Positions 47,801-50,760 are shown, counted from the stretch's first letter. The stretch is DNA of 64,000 nucleotides from Sarcophilus harrisii (GCF_902635505.1 NC_045427.1:58306539-58370538), one strand, 5' to 3'. A program made the numbers and translations. Notes: generated from the letters alone by a model not told the origin.

Positions 47801-48101
47801 AACCTGTTTTTACATAGTGATCATTGTGACAACATTCATTCAGCCATTTCAGTTCATATTGGTTTCCTGCTGGGTCCATGGTGCTATGTGGAATGTTAGA
47901 TAGTTTTCTACTCTCCAAATTATTGACTAAGCGTATGTGAGAGTAATAATTCAGACCTTGAATTACTAAGAGTGCCAGGTTTCATTTCAGGAAGGAACTT
48001 CCCATGTTGGGGTACATCTTGCTCATTAAATATTAGTCATAAATTCTACAAACTGTATAAAAGACTAACAAATATATTTCCAATTGATTACAGAGAAATG
48101 A
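2855..48101 (+). CDS. TERB1: TERB1, telomere repeat-binding bouquet formation protein 1 (17-exon gene model)
   Basis: Meiosis-specific telomere protein. With TERB2 and MAJIN it attaches telomeres to the inner nuclear membrane, and it binds TRF1 of shelterin, which allows chromosome movement and homologue pairing in prophase I. Coding exons: 2855-2885, 12667-12777, 12962-13090, 14606-14737, 15715-15775, 15865-15980, 16313-16435, 22762-22914, 26378-26509, 29145-29270, 31293-31453, 32871-33244, 36400-36464, 36797-36892, 40293-40442, 40934-40972 and 48094-48101. All junctions are GT/AG and all phases agree, giving about 668 residues. Domain order: armadillo-like repeats (about 11-371), coiled coil (about 388-435), variable linker (about 430-550), TERB2-binding region (about 572-650) and TRF1-binding ILLTP (655-659). 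The Myb domain expected at the end is decayed. The identification comes from strong match to remembered human TERB1 in every exon. Only the 3' end of the model is uncertain. Upstream untranslated exons were not found. Confidence 0.95.
3120..4255 (+). mobile_element. CR1/L2-clade LINE 3' portion, with microsatellites inside
   Basis: Carries the L2 order of landmarks: an RT tail region (CTAGACTATTATAATAG at about 3534), TCCAGGATCAAATAGAAAAT (about 3805), CCTTCAGGTCCCATCCCACC (about 4042) and the 3' UTR with ATGTGAGCTTCTTTAGGATA and a stretch ending near CAGCACTTAGGGAAATACCT. Highly decayed and not coding. Confidence 0.75.
3679..3775. repeat. (CA)n then (TC)n microsatellites
   Basis: About 17 CA units (3679-3713), a short spacer, then a (TC)n run to about 3775 with a single interruption. 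It sits inside the L2 fragment. Confidence 0.9.
4262..4725. mobile_element. Cluster of MIR-class SINE fragments
   Basis: Plus-orientation MIR-like sequence at 4262-4365 (TTTGGGCAAGTAATTTA), minus-orientation at about 4420-4585 (CACAGAGGATGTGTCTGAGG), and another old piece at about 4620-4720. All are diverged and their ends are approximate. Confidence 0.45.
4845..5945 (-). mobile_element. Older L1, 3' end of ORF2 and 3' UTR
   Basis: Starts at the 3' end (AAAGCTTTTTATTTATAAAA reads as the tail on this strand) and runs back through ORF2. The minus strand at 5218-5553 encodes LLGLYPKKILKERKGPTCAK and EWLNQLWYMNAMEYYCSIRN. More diverged than the 236-1903 copy. No clear target duplication. Confidence 0.85.
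5946..7094. other. Intron 1 sequence with nothing recognised
   Basis: AT-rich sequence without convincing exon, repeat or RNA gene. Short open frames here lack any family match. Confidence 0.5.
7095..7378 (-). mobile_element. L1 3' end fragment, 5'-truncated
   Basis: TATAGCTTTTTATTGACAGA opens the 3' end on the minus strand, followed by the 3' UTR up to CTTTTTACCTTTTGAATCC-like sequence. Possible target duplication around GGAAATAATTTTT (about 7079) and GGAAAATAATTTTT (about 7383). Confidence 0.75.
7405..8105 (+). mobile_element. Old L1 ORF2 3' fragment
   Basis: Landmarks of the L1 ORF2 end in plus orientation: GAGAGAATGTGGGAAAATTG (7682), GAGGGCAATTTGGAAATATG (7751), CCTTTGATCCAGAGATACCA (7797) and AAATGAGCAGAACTTGGTGA (8079). 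Well decayed. Confidence 0.75.
8107..8255 (+). mobile_element. Marsupial tRNA-derived SINE
   Basis: Starts GGGGCAACTAGATAGCACAG, has the tRNA-like box B GAGTTCAAAACC and ends in CAAATCACTTAACCCC. It sits between two plus-strand L1 fragments and may have landed in a single older L1. Confidence 0.85.
8262..9140 (+). mobile_element. L1 3' end (ORF2 tail and 3' UTR)
   Basis: GTTGGAGGGGATGTGGGGAA (8311), GAACAGTTTGGAACTACACT (8385), CTTATATCCCAAAGAGATTA (8459), the 3' UTR polypurine tract (about 9018-9050) and a final AATAAAAAGCTATAATAAAA tail. Confidence 0.88.
9516..9793 (+). mobile_element. L1 tail stub plus SINE, with three copies of the same target sequence
   Basis: AAAAGTAAATGATA occurs at about 9518-9531 and 9601-9614, and AAAAGTAAATGA again at about 9778-9789. 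Between copies 1 and 2 lies only the last ~40 bases of a young L1 (TATCCTGTAAATAAAAGGCT) plus an A-rich tail. Between copies 2 and 3 lies a full SINE (9615-9777) with its A-tail. Confidence 0.85.
9795..9960. repeat. Two-copy tandem duplication of ~70 bp
   Basis: TGGCTGTACACAAAACAGTA (9863) and TGCCTGTACACAAAACGGTA (9928) close two units that also share TTGAAAAAATAAAATAAGTT-like segments. Diverged, so not recent. Confidence 0.6.
10025..10225. mobile_element. Possible non-autonomous hAT element
   Basis: Contains TTTATTGTGTCATGGACCCT, common to an old dispersed mammalian repeat, and imperfect inverted ends (AGGGTTTCTGAGTC near 10027; GATTAGGAACCTT near 10203). Family not certain. Confidence 0.35.
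10390..10560 (-). mobile_element. Possible old LINE 3' end
   Basis: ATTTCCTAATATACTTTTCC and the following A-rich AAAAAAGAAAAACAATCAAA stretch resemble a similar segment at about 30,890-31,010. Weak. Confidence 0.35.
10715..11712 (+). mobile_element. L1 3' portion (ORF2 tail and 3' UTR)
   Basis: Plus-strand L1 landmarks: GTTGGAGGGGATGTGGGAAA (10895), GAACAATTTGTAACTATGCC (10970), GATCCAGCAGTGTCTCTACG (11021) and CAGAACCAGGAGATCATTGT (11279), with the tail near 11,700. Intermediate age. Confidence 0.85.
11740..12150 (+). pseudogene. Relic duplicate of TERB1 exon 3 and its 3' flank, split by a SINE
   Basis: The stretch from ATTGGTGATTTGTTG (11766) to CCTTAGAAG (about 11837) aligns with exon 3 from ATTGGTGGTTTGATG (12989) to CATTAGGAG, about 80% identical by eye over 74 bases with one gap of about 10 bases. 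After the SINE the copy resumes at ATTAGAAG (about 11991). It tracks the real intron 3 through the shared AGTGGTTTTC-like block to an A-run, matching about 13,070-13,235. It is a local tandem duplication inside TERB1 and no longer encodes a repeat. Confidence 0.75.
11838..11985 (+). mobile_element. Marsupial tRNA-derived SINE inside the relic exon copy
   Basis: GGGGCAGCTAATTGGTATAG through CCCCAACTGCCTCAGC and an A-run. The flanks TTACCTTAGAAG (left) and TTATATTAGAAG (right) look like an aged target duplication within the duplicated TERB1 exon 3. Confidence 0.88.
12155..12412 (-). mobile_element. Ther1/CORE-type SINE, near full length
   Basis: Minus orientation: TTCAGTCATTTCAGTCTTAT and GACTCTTTGTGACCCC at its 3' end, GCCATTTCCTTCTCCAGCTC in the core, and the tRNA-like head at 12,330-12,412. 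It lies between the relic copy and the real exons 2 and 3. Confidence 0.85.
12667..12777 (+). CDS. TERB1: TERB1 exon 2 (armadillo region)
   Basis: Residues about 11-47, including TKTDLNLLLQCLKYQMDNP and QKEALVTIYSVCQQN, nearly identical to remembered mammalian TERB1. Acceptor TTTTAG, donor A|GTAAG. Phase 1 at both ends, 111 nt. Confidence 0.95.
12962..13090 (+). CDS. TERB1: TERB1 exon 3 (one armadillo-type repeat)
   Basis: Encodes about residues 48-90 (DASIYFREIGGLMFVKNLAK, then a helix ending in LGAIAECN). At 129 nt with phase 1 at both ends, its 43 residues are about the size of one ARM repeat. Acceptor CTCTAG, donor ATG|GTAAAA. A diverged relic copy of this exon and its downstream flank lies at about 11,740-12,150. 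Confidence 0.96.
13091..14605. other. TERB1 intron 3
   Basis: Mostly unrecognised AT-rich sequence. A MIR-class SINE in minus orientation lies at about 13,960-14,135 (GACCCAGGATCACACAGACA) and a possible L2 remnant at 13,745-13,860. G7 run at 14,380. Confidence 0.5.
14606..14737 (+). CDS. TERB1: TERB1 exon 4 (armadillo region)
   Basis: Residues about 91-134, beginning VYCQQTLCTSEFFEDIIWFL and ending in SVYVILVLVSNN, almost the same as human. Acceptor TTTCAG, donor ATA|GTAGGT, phase 1 at both ends. Confidence 0.96.
14930..14950. repeat. (CA)n microsatellite
   Basis: About 10 CA units in intron 4. Confidence 0.85.
15318..15478 (-). mobile_element. Marsupial tRNA-derived SINE
   Basis: T-run, then GCTGAGGCAATTGGGG through CCACTACACCAACTAGCTGC, minus orientation, in TERB1 intron 4. 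Confidence 0.9.
15715..15775 (+). CDS. TERB1: TERB1 exon 5 (armadillo region)
   Basis: Short 61-nt exon, residues about 135-154 (RNGQTLVRETGCVGILLQFF). Acceptor TTTTTAG, donor CAG|GTGAGC. It changes phase from 1 to 2, and exon 6 changes it back, so exons 5 and 6 behave as one symmetric unit. The intron between them is only 89 bp. Confidence 0.95.
15865..15980 (+). CDS. TERB1: TERB1 exon 6 (armadillo region)
   Basis: Residues about 155-193, including TTFQSYQLWSSVCSALCVCV and NNPQN, a well conserved TERB1 signature. Acceptor CTAATAG, donor ACG|GTAATG. Confidence 0.96.
16060..16190 (+). mobile_element. L2 3' end fragment
   Basis: AAGCTGTAAGCTCCTTGAAG, a TCAGTGTCTAACATAGTGCT block and AAATGTTTGCTGAAC, the common 3' tail of CR1/L2 LINEs, in the short intron between exons 6 and 7. 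Confidence 0.65.
16313..16435 (+). CDS. TERB1: TERB1 exon 7 (armadillo region)
   Basis: Residues about 194-234, including ANKWLQSCIKPEIIRPLCSF and ICLTVANN. Acceptor TATTTTAG, donor ACA|GTAAGT, phase 1 at both ends. It is followed by a 6.3-kb intron filled with SINEs, an RTE LINE and an LTR. Confidence 0.95.
16561..16885 (+). mobile_element. SINE interrupted by an opposite-strand SINE
   Basis: A plus-strand SINE (16561-16635 and 16809-16885) is split by a minus-strand SINE (about 16636-16808). TGATCTCA occurs on both sides of the insert (16628-16635 and 16809-16816) as an 8-bp target duplication. Confidence 0.85.
16900..17620 (+). mobile_element. L2-like LINE remnants
   Basis: TCACTGCCCCTACTTCC-type sequence and, at 17,350-17,560, CCTCTAGAATAAAATCCAAA and a GTCTGACCCCAACCTAAATT block, typical of CR1/L2 LINEs. 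Heavily decayed. Confidence 0.5.
17620..19380. other. TERB1 intron 7, left part
   Basis: Mostly unrecognised. Two MIR-class SINE pieces at about 17,910-18,060 (plus, TAGCCAGTATGGTACGATGG) and 18,090-18,240 (minus, GAAGAAATTGGGGCTCAGTG). Confidence 0.45.
19381..19640 (-). mobile_element. Ther1/CORE-type SINE
   Basis: GTTGTTCATTCATTTCACTT, GCCATTTCCTTCTCCAGCTC and a tRNA-like head near 19,560-19,635, minus orientation. Confidence 0.8.
20150..21060 (-). mobile_element. RTE-clade LINE, reverse-transcriptase fragment
   Basis: On the minus strand, 20,220-20,310 encodes INIKKGIRQG followed by a degraded equivalent of the RTE/BovB motif GDTISPKLFT. About 20,450-20,580 reads like the preceding finger region. 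Stops interrupt it. It lies in TERB1 intron 7, antisense to the gene. Confidence 0.65.
21060..21730. other. Unclassified intronic sequence, possibly an old repeat
   Basis: A GA-rich stretch at 21,065-21,100 and moderate GC content to 21,720. No family recognised. Confidence 0.35.
21735..21965 (-). mobile_element. MIR SINE
   Basis: AGCATTTACATAGTACTTTA, the core TTATTATCTCCATTTTATAA and ACTGAGGCTGAAAGAGATTA, a near-complete MIR in minus orientation. Confidence 0.8.
22032..22523 (-). mobile_element. LTR of an endogenous retrovirus-like family, copy 1
   Basis: About 492 bp. On the minus strand it begins TGTTATGCCACAG and ends AGCATTACA, with short inverted ends. It pairs with a copy at 41,795-42,279 of almost the same length and layout (shared GATCCATGGTTTGGTCCCAG). 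No internal viral genes are seen, so it is a solitary LTR fossil. No clear target duplication, which suggests age. Confidence 0.7.
22762..22914 (+). CDS. TERB1: TERB1 exon 8 (armadillo region)
   Basis: Residues about 235-285, with YVQEYFISIGGLAVLSEVL and ASAKLAVVVTKTLDACIADN. Acceptor TTTTCTGAG, chosen because it keeps the conserved YVQ in frame; the next AG, at 22772, gives an early stop. Donor ATC|GTGAGT. Phase 1 at both ends, 153 nt. Confidence 0.95.
23160..24000 (-). mobile_element. L2 LINE
   Basis: Minus-strand L2: GCACCTGTTTTCTATAAGAC (23,211), GGGAGTTTCCATTCTACGAG, GACTGCTATTGTGGTAATTC (23,850, the reverse of the RT tail) and AGTGATGAGGGTCTGAACTA. Decayed. Confidence 0.7.
24020..24230 (+). 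mobile_element. Unclassified marsupial interspersed repeat
   Basis: TGTTGTTGTTTGTCCTTTGT, CATCAAGAAGATGATGTCAT and GAGCTATCTGGGTCCAGTGG form a block I recognise as a recurrent marsupial repeat without being able to name it. Confidence 0.4.
24590..25670 (+). mobile_element. L2 LINE, RT tail to 3' end
   Basis: Plus-strand L2 with CATCACTGCTCACTTAGATT (25,030), GTGCCTCTAGGATAAAATAT (25,160), CTCAGCTCAAGAACTACTCT (25,410) and the 3' tail AATGTTAGCTCCATTAAGAC through GATGTTTAATAAATG. The long open frame at 24,597-25,097 is L2-derived. Confidence 0.8.
25680..25950. mobile_element. MIR-class SINE fragments
   Basis: CACTTGACCAAGGTTACTCA and CTGGAAGGGATGATAGAATA, two old SINE-type pieces back to back. 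Confidence 0.5.
26378..26509 (+). CDS. TERB1: TERB1 exon 9 (armadillo region)
   Basis: Residues about 286-329, with AKYHIVSKLLTLLLHESLDS then EKFSIILTLGHCTEAC, one of the most conserved TERB1 blocks. Acceptor CCTACAG, donor GTG|GTAAGT, phase 1 at both ends. Confidence 0.96.
26920..27150 (+). mobile_element. MIR-class SINE
   Basis: GGATCTGAAGTCAGGAAGAT, CTGGGCAAGTCACTTAAACC and a 3' core through GAGGATCAAGTAGGATAATG and CTTTGCAAACCTTAAAGCAC. Near full length. Confidence 0.75.
27150..29144. other. TERB1 intron 9, right part
   Basis: AT-rich. An old MIR-like piece lies at about 28,125-28,330 and a (TA)-rich tract at 28,790-28,860. Otherwise nothing recognised. Confidence 0.45.
29145..29270 (+). 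CDS. TERB1: TERB1 exon 10 (last armadillo unit)
   Basis: Residues about 330-371, with FKNNGLPLMIQVLTESQNEE then LNKAATFVLYNCKKI, matching mammalian TERB1. Acceptor TTTACAG, donor TCA|GTAAGT, phase 1 at both ends, 126 nt. It closes the helical repeat region. Confidence 0.96.
29985..30310 (-). mobile_element. L1 3' end fragment
   Basis: TAATAGCTTTTTATTTTTCA opens the 3' end, followed by the C/T-rich tract at 30,047-30,078 and 3' UTR sequence to 30,300. Minus strand, 5'-truncated. Confidence 0.75.
30327..30480 (+). mobile_element. Marsupial tRNA-derived SINE
   Basis: GGGGCAACTAGGTGGTACAG to CCCCAATTGCCTCAGG plus an A-tail that grades into a GAAGAA repeat, plus strand, in TERB1 intron 10. Confidence 0.9.
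30830..31020 (-). mobile_element. Possible old LINE 3' end
   Basis: Resembles the 10,390-10,560 segment. Weak. Confidence 0.3.
31293..31453 (+). CDS. TERB1: TERB1 exon 11 (coiled coil)
   Basis: Residues about 372-425 (TEKLSLNQEACSSDMNEAQQ, then a charged heptad-like stretch including EDFWKKAKEIFYRIKQLENK). The acceptor is a tandem AAGCAG: use of the first AG (exon from 31293) gives ITEKLSL as in human, use of the second (from 31296) gives IKKLSL, also in frame. The donor after GAG, GTCAGC, is weak; a stronger AAG|GTGAGA lies inside the exon at 31366/31367 and is also in frame. Confidence 0.92.
31454..32870. other. TERB1 intron 11
   Basis: Old SINE-like pieces at 31,770-31,920 and 32,575-32,730 (CATTTTATCAAGCACTCACC; GGTCACACAGCTAAC). 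A local duplication of AGAGATCT-(T/C)-TTCCTC-type sequence at about 31,956 and 32,068. The remainder is unrecognised. Confidence 0.45.
32871..33244 (+). CDS. TERB1: TERB1 exon 12 (variable linker)
   Basis: The longest exon (374 nt), residues about 426-550. It finishes the coiled coil (EETEKLELIGDP) and then runs through a Ser/Thr/Glu-rich, probably disordered linker with many Cys and little resemblance to human. The frame stays open to 33,503, but the donor CAG|GTATTG at 33245 is chosen because AG joins T of exon 13 and restores the conserved EQVYKSPAPVVKNRK. Confidence 0.88.
33619..33878 (+). mobile_element. Ther1/CORE-type SINE, full length
   Basis: GGGGCAACTAGGTGGTACAA head, GGGCAAGTTATTTAACCC, CORE region with AATGGCAAACTGC, and the tail AGAGTCAGACACAACT-AAAA. 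Plus strand. Confidence 0.85.
34800..34839. repeat. (TG)20 microsatellite
   Basis: Uninterrupted TG dinucleotides. Confidence 0.95.
35794..35828. repeat. T35 homopolymer
   Basis: Uninterrupted T run with no obvious retroelement attached. Confidence 0.95.
36400..36464 (+). CDS. TERB1: TERB1 exon 13
   Basis: Short 65-nt exon, residues about 550-571, EQVYKSPAPVVKNRKHQTQV, nearly identical to human. Acceptor TTCTTTTAG, donor CAG|GTACAG. Phase runs 2 to 1. It lies between the variable linker and the TERB2-binding region. Confidence 0.92.
36797..36892 (+). CDS. TERB1: TERB1 exon 14 (start of TERB2-binding region)
   Basis: Residues about 572-603, DPLALCSDIISKEASIFQGS then YPKTLNFRCS. Acceptor TTTTCAG. 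The donor is placed at TCAG|GTAATT (36893), not at the earlier CAGGTGTTC, because only this keeps the conserved CSGC across the junction. Confidence 0.93.
36893..38770. other. TERB1 intron 14, left part
   Basis: Mostly unrecognised and pyrimidine-rich. An L2 3'-end piece at about 37,970-38,095 and an old MIR-like piece at 38,470-38,560. Confidence 0.45.
38800..39600 (-). mobile_element. Very old L1 remnant with an inserted MIR
   Basis: Minus-strand L1-like layout (GTATCAATTCACAATTCCAG at 39,337; GGGTATAAGGTAGTATCTCA at 39,499). A MIR piece at about 39,055-39,130 (TGCTAAGTGCTTTACAAATA) interrupts it. Confidence 0.5.
39700..40145 (+). mobile_element. L2 LINE 3' portion
   Basis: TGCATCAGAATTAAACTCTG, then a CAACTAGATTCTAGATGGC tail region and AATAAGTATTCAGTAAATGT. 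Decayed. Confidence 0.55.
40293..40442 (+). CDS. TERB1: TERB1 exon 15 (TERB2-binding core)
   Basis: Residues about 604-653, GCIEVGKSLNSRNFSRLLHS, then CPFQCDRHKVILEAEDRYKS and DLRKSLIFNK. The match to human is close, so TERB2 binding should be retained. Acceptor T9AG, donor AAAA|GTAATT. The last base completes a Lys codon with exon 16. Confidence 0.95.
40645..40798 (+). mobile_element. Marsupial tRNA-derived SINE
   Basis: GGGGCAGCTAGGTGGCACAA to CCCCAATTGCCTCAGA plus an A-rich tail, plus strand, in the short intron between exons 15 and 16. Close to the consensus seen in the other copies. Confidence 0.92.
40934..40972 (+). CDS. TERB1: TERB1 exon 16 (TRF1-binding motif)
   Basis: Only 39 nt, encoding KILLTPYKKKRFD (residues 654-666). 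ILLTP corresponds to the TRF1-docking motif of human TERB1, and its Thr is the CDK-regulated residue reported there. Acceptor TTTTACAG, donor GATG|GTAATT. Without splicing, the frame runs ten more codons to TAA at 41002-41004, with AATAAA at 41045-41050, so this could also be a terminal exon. Confidence 0.88.
41166..41528 (-). mobile_element. Solo LTR of an endogenous retrovirus with 6-bp target duplication
   Basis: LTR 41,172-41,522 (about 351 bp), bounded by CTAAAT on both sides (41,166-41,171 and 41,523-41,528). Minus orientation: it starts TGTAGAGGGCTGAAAC and ends GGTCGCCACA, with a poly(A) signal (AATAAA on the minus strand, 41,243-41,248). A 6-bp duplication is usual for class II (betaretrovirus-like) ERVs. 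No internal region remains, as expected after LTR-LTR recombination. The intact duplication suggests moderate or young age. Confidence 0.8.
41795..42279 (-). mobile_element. LTR of an endogenous retrovirus-like family, copy 2
   Basis: About 485 bp, TGTTATGCC to GGCATTACA on the minus strand, same family and orientation as 22,032-22,523. A solitary fossil LTR without internal region and no clear target duplication. It lies 273 bp from the other LTR. Confidence 0.7.
42340..42525 (-). mobile_element. MIR SINE fragment
   Basis: ATAGACATAGTACAAATATT, AAGGAAATTAAGACTCAGAG and CTAGAAAGTGGCAAGCTGGG. MIR in minus orientation. Confidence 0.6.
42530..43390 (-). mobile_element. Old L1 ORF2 fragment
   Basis: Minus-strand L1 landmarks: TATATGGGTCCTTTTCCTCT (42,637), GGCTCAAAGGGTAGACCCAG (42,697), GTATCCATTTGGAATTTATT (43,185). 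Very decayed. Confidence 0.65.
43640..43890 (+). mobile_element. Possible L1 fragment
   Basis: GGGGGAGATGGCAGAATAGA resembles an L1 5' end, and 43,675-43,830 resembles ORF2-like A-rich sequence. Weak and possibly composite. Confidence 0.35.
43895..45238 (+). mobile_element. RTE-clade LINE interrupted by an L1
   Basis: The left part (about 43,900-43,980) has GATGGAGAAGCTCTATACAG and ends in TCGATCATGAGCTTCT. The right part resumes at ATCATAAACTTCTAATTG and encodes LLIAKFRLKLKKVGETMRLF, then degraded DLNNIPYEYEVEVKNRSKEL, the linker region of RTE/BovB ORFs. The L1 at 43,982-44,751 fills the gap. Confidence 0.7.
43982..44751 (-). mobile_element. L1 3' fragment nested in the RTE LINE
   Basis: Minus strand, 3' end at about 43,985 and ORF2 tail to about 44,730 (GGTCCTTTTCTAGTTTTAAA; AGTGGTATTGTTAGGTCAAA). 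ATCATGAGCTTCT (left) and ATCATAAACTTCT (right) look like an aged 13-bp target duplication. Confidence 0.7.
45240..45880 (-). mobile_element. Old L1 ORF2 fragment
   Basis: Minus-strand L1 region equivalent to 1,260-1,860 of the young copy: AATGAGGCCTTTATCAGAGA (45,361), CATTTTGACCTTATCTTGGT (45,614) and TTGACCAATTCTGCTTTGTA (45,770). Confidence 0.75.
46340..47100 (-). mobile_element. L1 5' UTR / ORF1-proximal region
   Basis: On the minus strand the segment ends with AACTCATTACCCCAGGTAAG and AAACTCAGAAGAAGACAACA, the ORF1-proximal part of marsupial L1. It is preceded by GC-richer 5' UTR sequence to about 47,090. Together with 45,240-45,880 it may be one L1 with a large internal deletion. 46,030-46,320 is of uncertain origin. 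Confidence 0.55.
47575..47800 (+). mobile_element. MIR-class SINE
   Basis: GAACTCAGAGTCAAGAAGAT, GGGCAAGTTACTGAATCTCC, the core CTCATTTGTAAAATGGGGAT and ATTTCACAGGATTGTTATTA. Lies about 290 bp before the decayed TERB1 terminal exon. Confidence 0.75.
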
Positions 48102-48310
48102 AGATTTTAAAGAAAGTTATCTGAAGAATAAGATATCTTTTTTGTGGAAAAAAGAAGATGGGAAATCACTGAAATCCAATTTTGTGATCCAGTTCAGTTT
48201 TTAAAGGCTGAACAGTTGTAGTTATTGAATGTGCCTATACTATGTATATTTCTGGCTCTGATAGAATTTAAATATTTTTCCTCCCAAATAAATTAAATTA
48301 AACTTTGAAA
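48094..48310 (+). pseudogene. TERB1: TERB1 terminal exon holding a decayed Myb domain (probably now 3' UTR)
   Basis: After TTGATTACAG, the splice from exon 16 would add Glu-Lys and stop at TGA 48099-48101. Beyond it the sequence still resembles the TERB1 Myb helices: in the frame of 48158, YLF-x-G-x-KKMGNH is followed by TGA (48170-48172) where Trp is expected, then N-x-I-L and a second TGA (48185-48187) for the next Trp. A third TGA (48209-48211) sits where I expect Arg after Gly. One base is missing upstream of YLF relative to my recalled ancestral frame. AATAAA at 48287-48292 may be the old and still usable poly(A) signal. No intact Myb exon was found between 41 and 56.8 kb. Confidence 0.72.
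48287..48292 (+). terminator. TERB1: Candidate TERB1 poly(A) signal
   Basis: AATAAA about 190 bp after the terminal-exon acceptor, in AT-rich sequence. It is the natural 3' end for a transcript that splices into the decayed Myb exon. A competing AATAAA at 41045-41050 would serve read-through of exon 16. Confidence 0.45.
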
Positions 48311-48524
48311 AGTCTTTTAAGTGCTTACTAGATAAAACGTTATGCCTCTGTCTAAATATGTAGTTAGAAACTGCTACTCTTTTATAATTTTATCATTTCT
48401 AGTTCTCTCAGTCTCATTTTCTATCAGTTTCTTCATTCTTTAAAACAGTGAATTTATTTTGTTTATCTCCAAACAAAGAACTTGTAACTATGAGCATAAA
48501 TTATGTAGAGGCTATTGATTAAGA

Positions 48525-49320
48525 AAGCCTCAATGGATAGACTGCTGGGTTTGGAGTCAGGAAGACCTGAGTTCAAATCTAGTCTTATTTACTAGTGACT
48601 GTAGACAAGTCACTTATCCTCTATTTGCCTTAATTCAGTGGAAAAAGAAATGGCAAACCACTCTAATATCTTTGCTAAGAAAACCCCATGCTAAGATGAC
48701 AAGAAAAAATAATGTTAAATGTTGGAAGGGATGTGGGAAAACTGGGACACTAATGCATAGTTGGTGGAGTTGTGAACTGAACCATCCATTATGGAGAGCA
48801 GTTTGGAACTATGCCCACAGGGCTATCAAACTACATATTTTGATCCAGCAGTGAGTCTACTGGGTCTTGTCCCACAAAGATCATAAAAAAGGGAAAGGAG
48901 CTGACTGTAGATCACAACATAGTATTTTCACTCTTTTTGTTTATTTGCATTTTGTTTTCTTTCTCATTTTTTTCCTTTTTGATATTTTTCTTGTGCAGCA
49001 TGAAAATTATGGAAATATGTATAGAAGAATTGCACATATTTAATATATATTGGATCACTTGCCATCTAGGGGAGGTAGGTTGGGGAAAGGGAGGGAAAAA
49101 TTTGGAACACAAAGTTTTGCAACAGTGAATGTTGAAAATTATCCATGCATATGCTTTGAAAATAAAAAGCTTTAATAAAAAAAAGAATGTAAAAACTATT
49201 TTTACATGTATTTGGAAAAAATAAAATACTTTTAAAAATTTTTTAAAAAGCAAACATCATGGACAGTATGATCCACAGGGTCACAGAAAGTTGGACACAA
49301 CTGAATGACTGAACAATAAC
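48525..49320 (+). mobile_element. Ther1/CORE SINE split by an L1 3' fragment
   Basis: The SINE head and core run 48,525-48,690 (GGAGTCAGGAAGACCTGAGT; AATGGCAAACCACTCTAATA). Its tail resumes at about 49,250 (TCATGGACAGTATGATCCAC; GTTGGACACAACTGAATGAC). Between them, an L1 3' end (48,690-49,248, plus strand) carries GGGATGTGGGAAAACTGGGA and a poly(A) tail, with an internal deletion of part of ORF2 and the 3' UTR. Confidence 0.75.
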
Positions 49321-50359
49321 ATATCTACAAAATACTATCTATGCTATCAGATTTGATGGATTTCTTGCCTGATTTGACTGATCTACTGGGGCCTTAGTTC
49401 TATAGTCACATTACTAAATTCTGTCCTAATGGAGCCTTATTCTTAAGAGAATGGATTAAATTTTTCTAGAATTCTTTATTTCATTGCTCCCATCCCAGAA
49501 TTTGGAGGGGAAAGCTTTTAAAATAAAGCTTAGATATGGTTAATTTTTAGGGTCTTCCTTAAAAGAGATTAATAGAGCCTCTTCTAGAAAAAGCCTCTTT
49601 GTAAAATAGATACTTGGTAGAGACAACATAAATGTTATGTTATCTTCTATATCACAAAAGGAGTGGTTAAAATACAAAAGAATCAAATGCACATGAACAA
49701 ATACTTCAAATATGTCTCAAAAATTCATCACTTCTGTCATACTCTACTGAAAGATCAAAATTGTGGAACTGAATAGCCATTTCACATTTACATCTGATAA
49801 GTACCATCTAAAAACTTTCAGGATCTGTTTTCTTGAGCTTTCTTGGCCCTTACATCCTAGAAGTAGTCATTGCTCCCAAGAATGTGTTGCAAAAAATTAT
49901 CTGTTTGGCATTCAACTGCCAACATTATGTAAATGATCCTCTTGGGATCACTATGACCACTAGTGTTCAGGAAAAGACACAGACCAAAAGAGATAGCCGG
50001 GAACTAAAGCCAAGTCTTGTTCTGTCTTAGGCCTTCTTAGAATATTGTTGATGCTTTTTGAGGGCAGTTACCATTGCTGAGGGGGAGAATTAGACGGGCC
50101 TCTTTCCTTCTCTAGTGCTTGAAATTTAAGAGACGGCTGGTGTTTTCTGTGTCCCAGCAAAGAGGTTACTTCAAAAGAGGGAACAGTGTTACCTCATACA
50201 ACCTACATGGGGGTTGGGGGAAATCTTTTCCTGACTCATTCTACAATCATCTTTTATATATCCTCAAATAAAGGATCCACTACACAGCATTGGTAGTGAG
50301 TATATGATGCTCAGCAAGGGATGGTTCACTAGAAAGGACCCAGACTTGGTAAACCTTCA

Positions 50360-50760
50360 TTCCTTTCCAGGTGATACTCCTAAATCCCAGATTTTTTTCT
50401 ACATGCCCCTTAAACCTCTTTACCCTTGAAATTTGCTTCACTCCTTTAATTTTCCCATTGAATATGCCTTCTACTGCAGGGCTTAATTAATGGTTCCTCC
50501 TAAAATCTCCATTTTAAGGAGACATCCACATCAGCCATATCTTCTTTACTCTCCCAAATGCACTTCTATCTGGATTTTGACTACCAGACCCTCGCGGCTT
50601 TTCAACTTCCTTTTCATTGTTATTTCCCCTACCGAGAGTATAATATAAGTCCCTTGTAATCAGGAACCATCTTTATACTTATATTTGTATTGCCATAGTG
50701 TATTAAAATAGTACCTACCACATAGTAAGCACTTAATAAGTGATTCTGGACTTGACTTAG
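50360..50760 (+). mobile_element. L2 LINE 3' end
   Basis: CACTCCTTTAATTTTCCCAT, TAAGTCCCTTGTAATCAGGA and ACATAGTAAGCACTTAATAA, a clear L2 tail. A second L2-type tail follows at 50,940-51,040. Confidence 0.7.
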
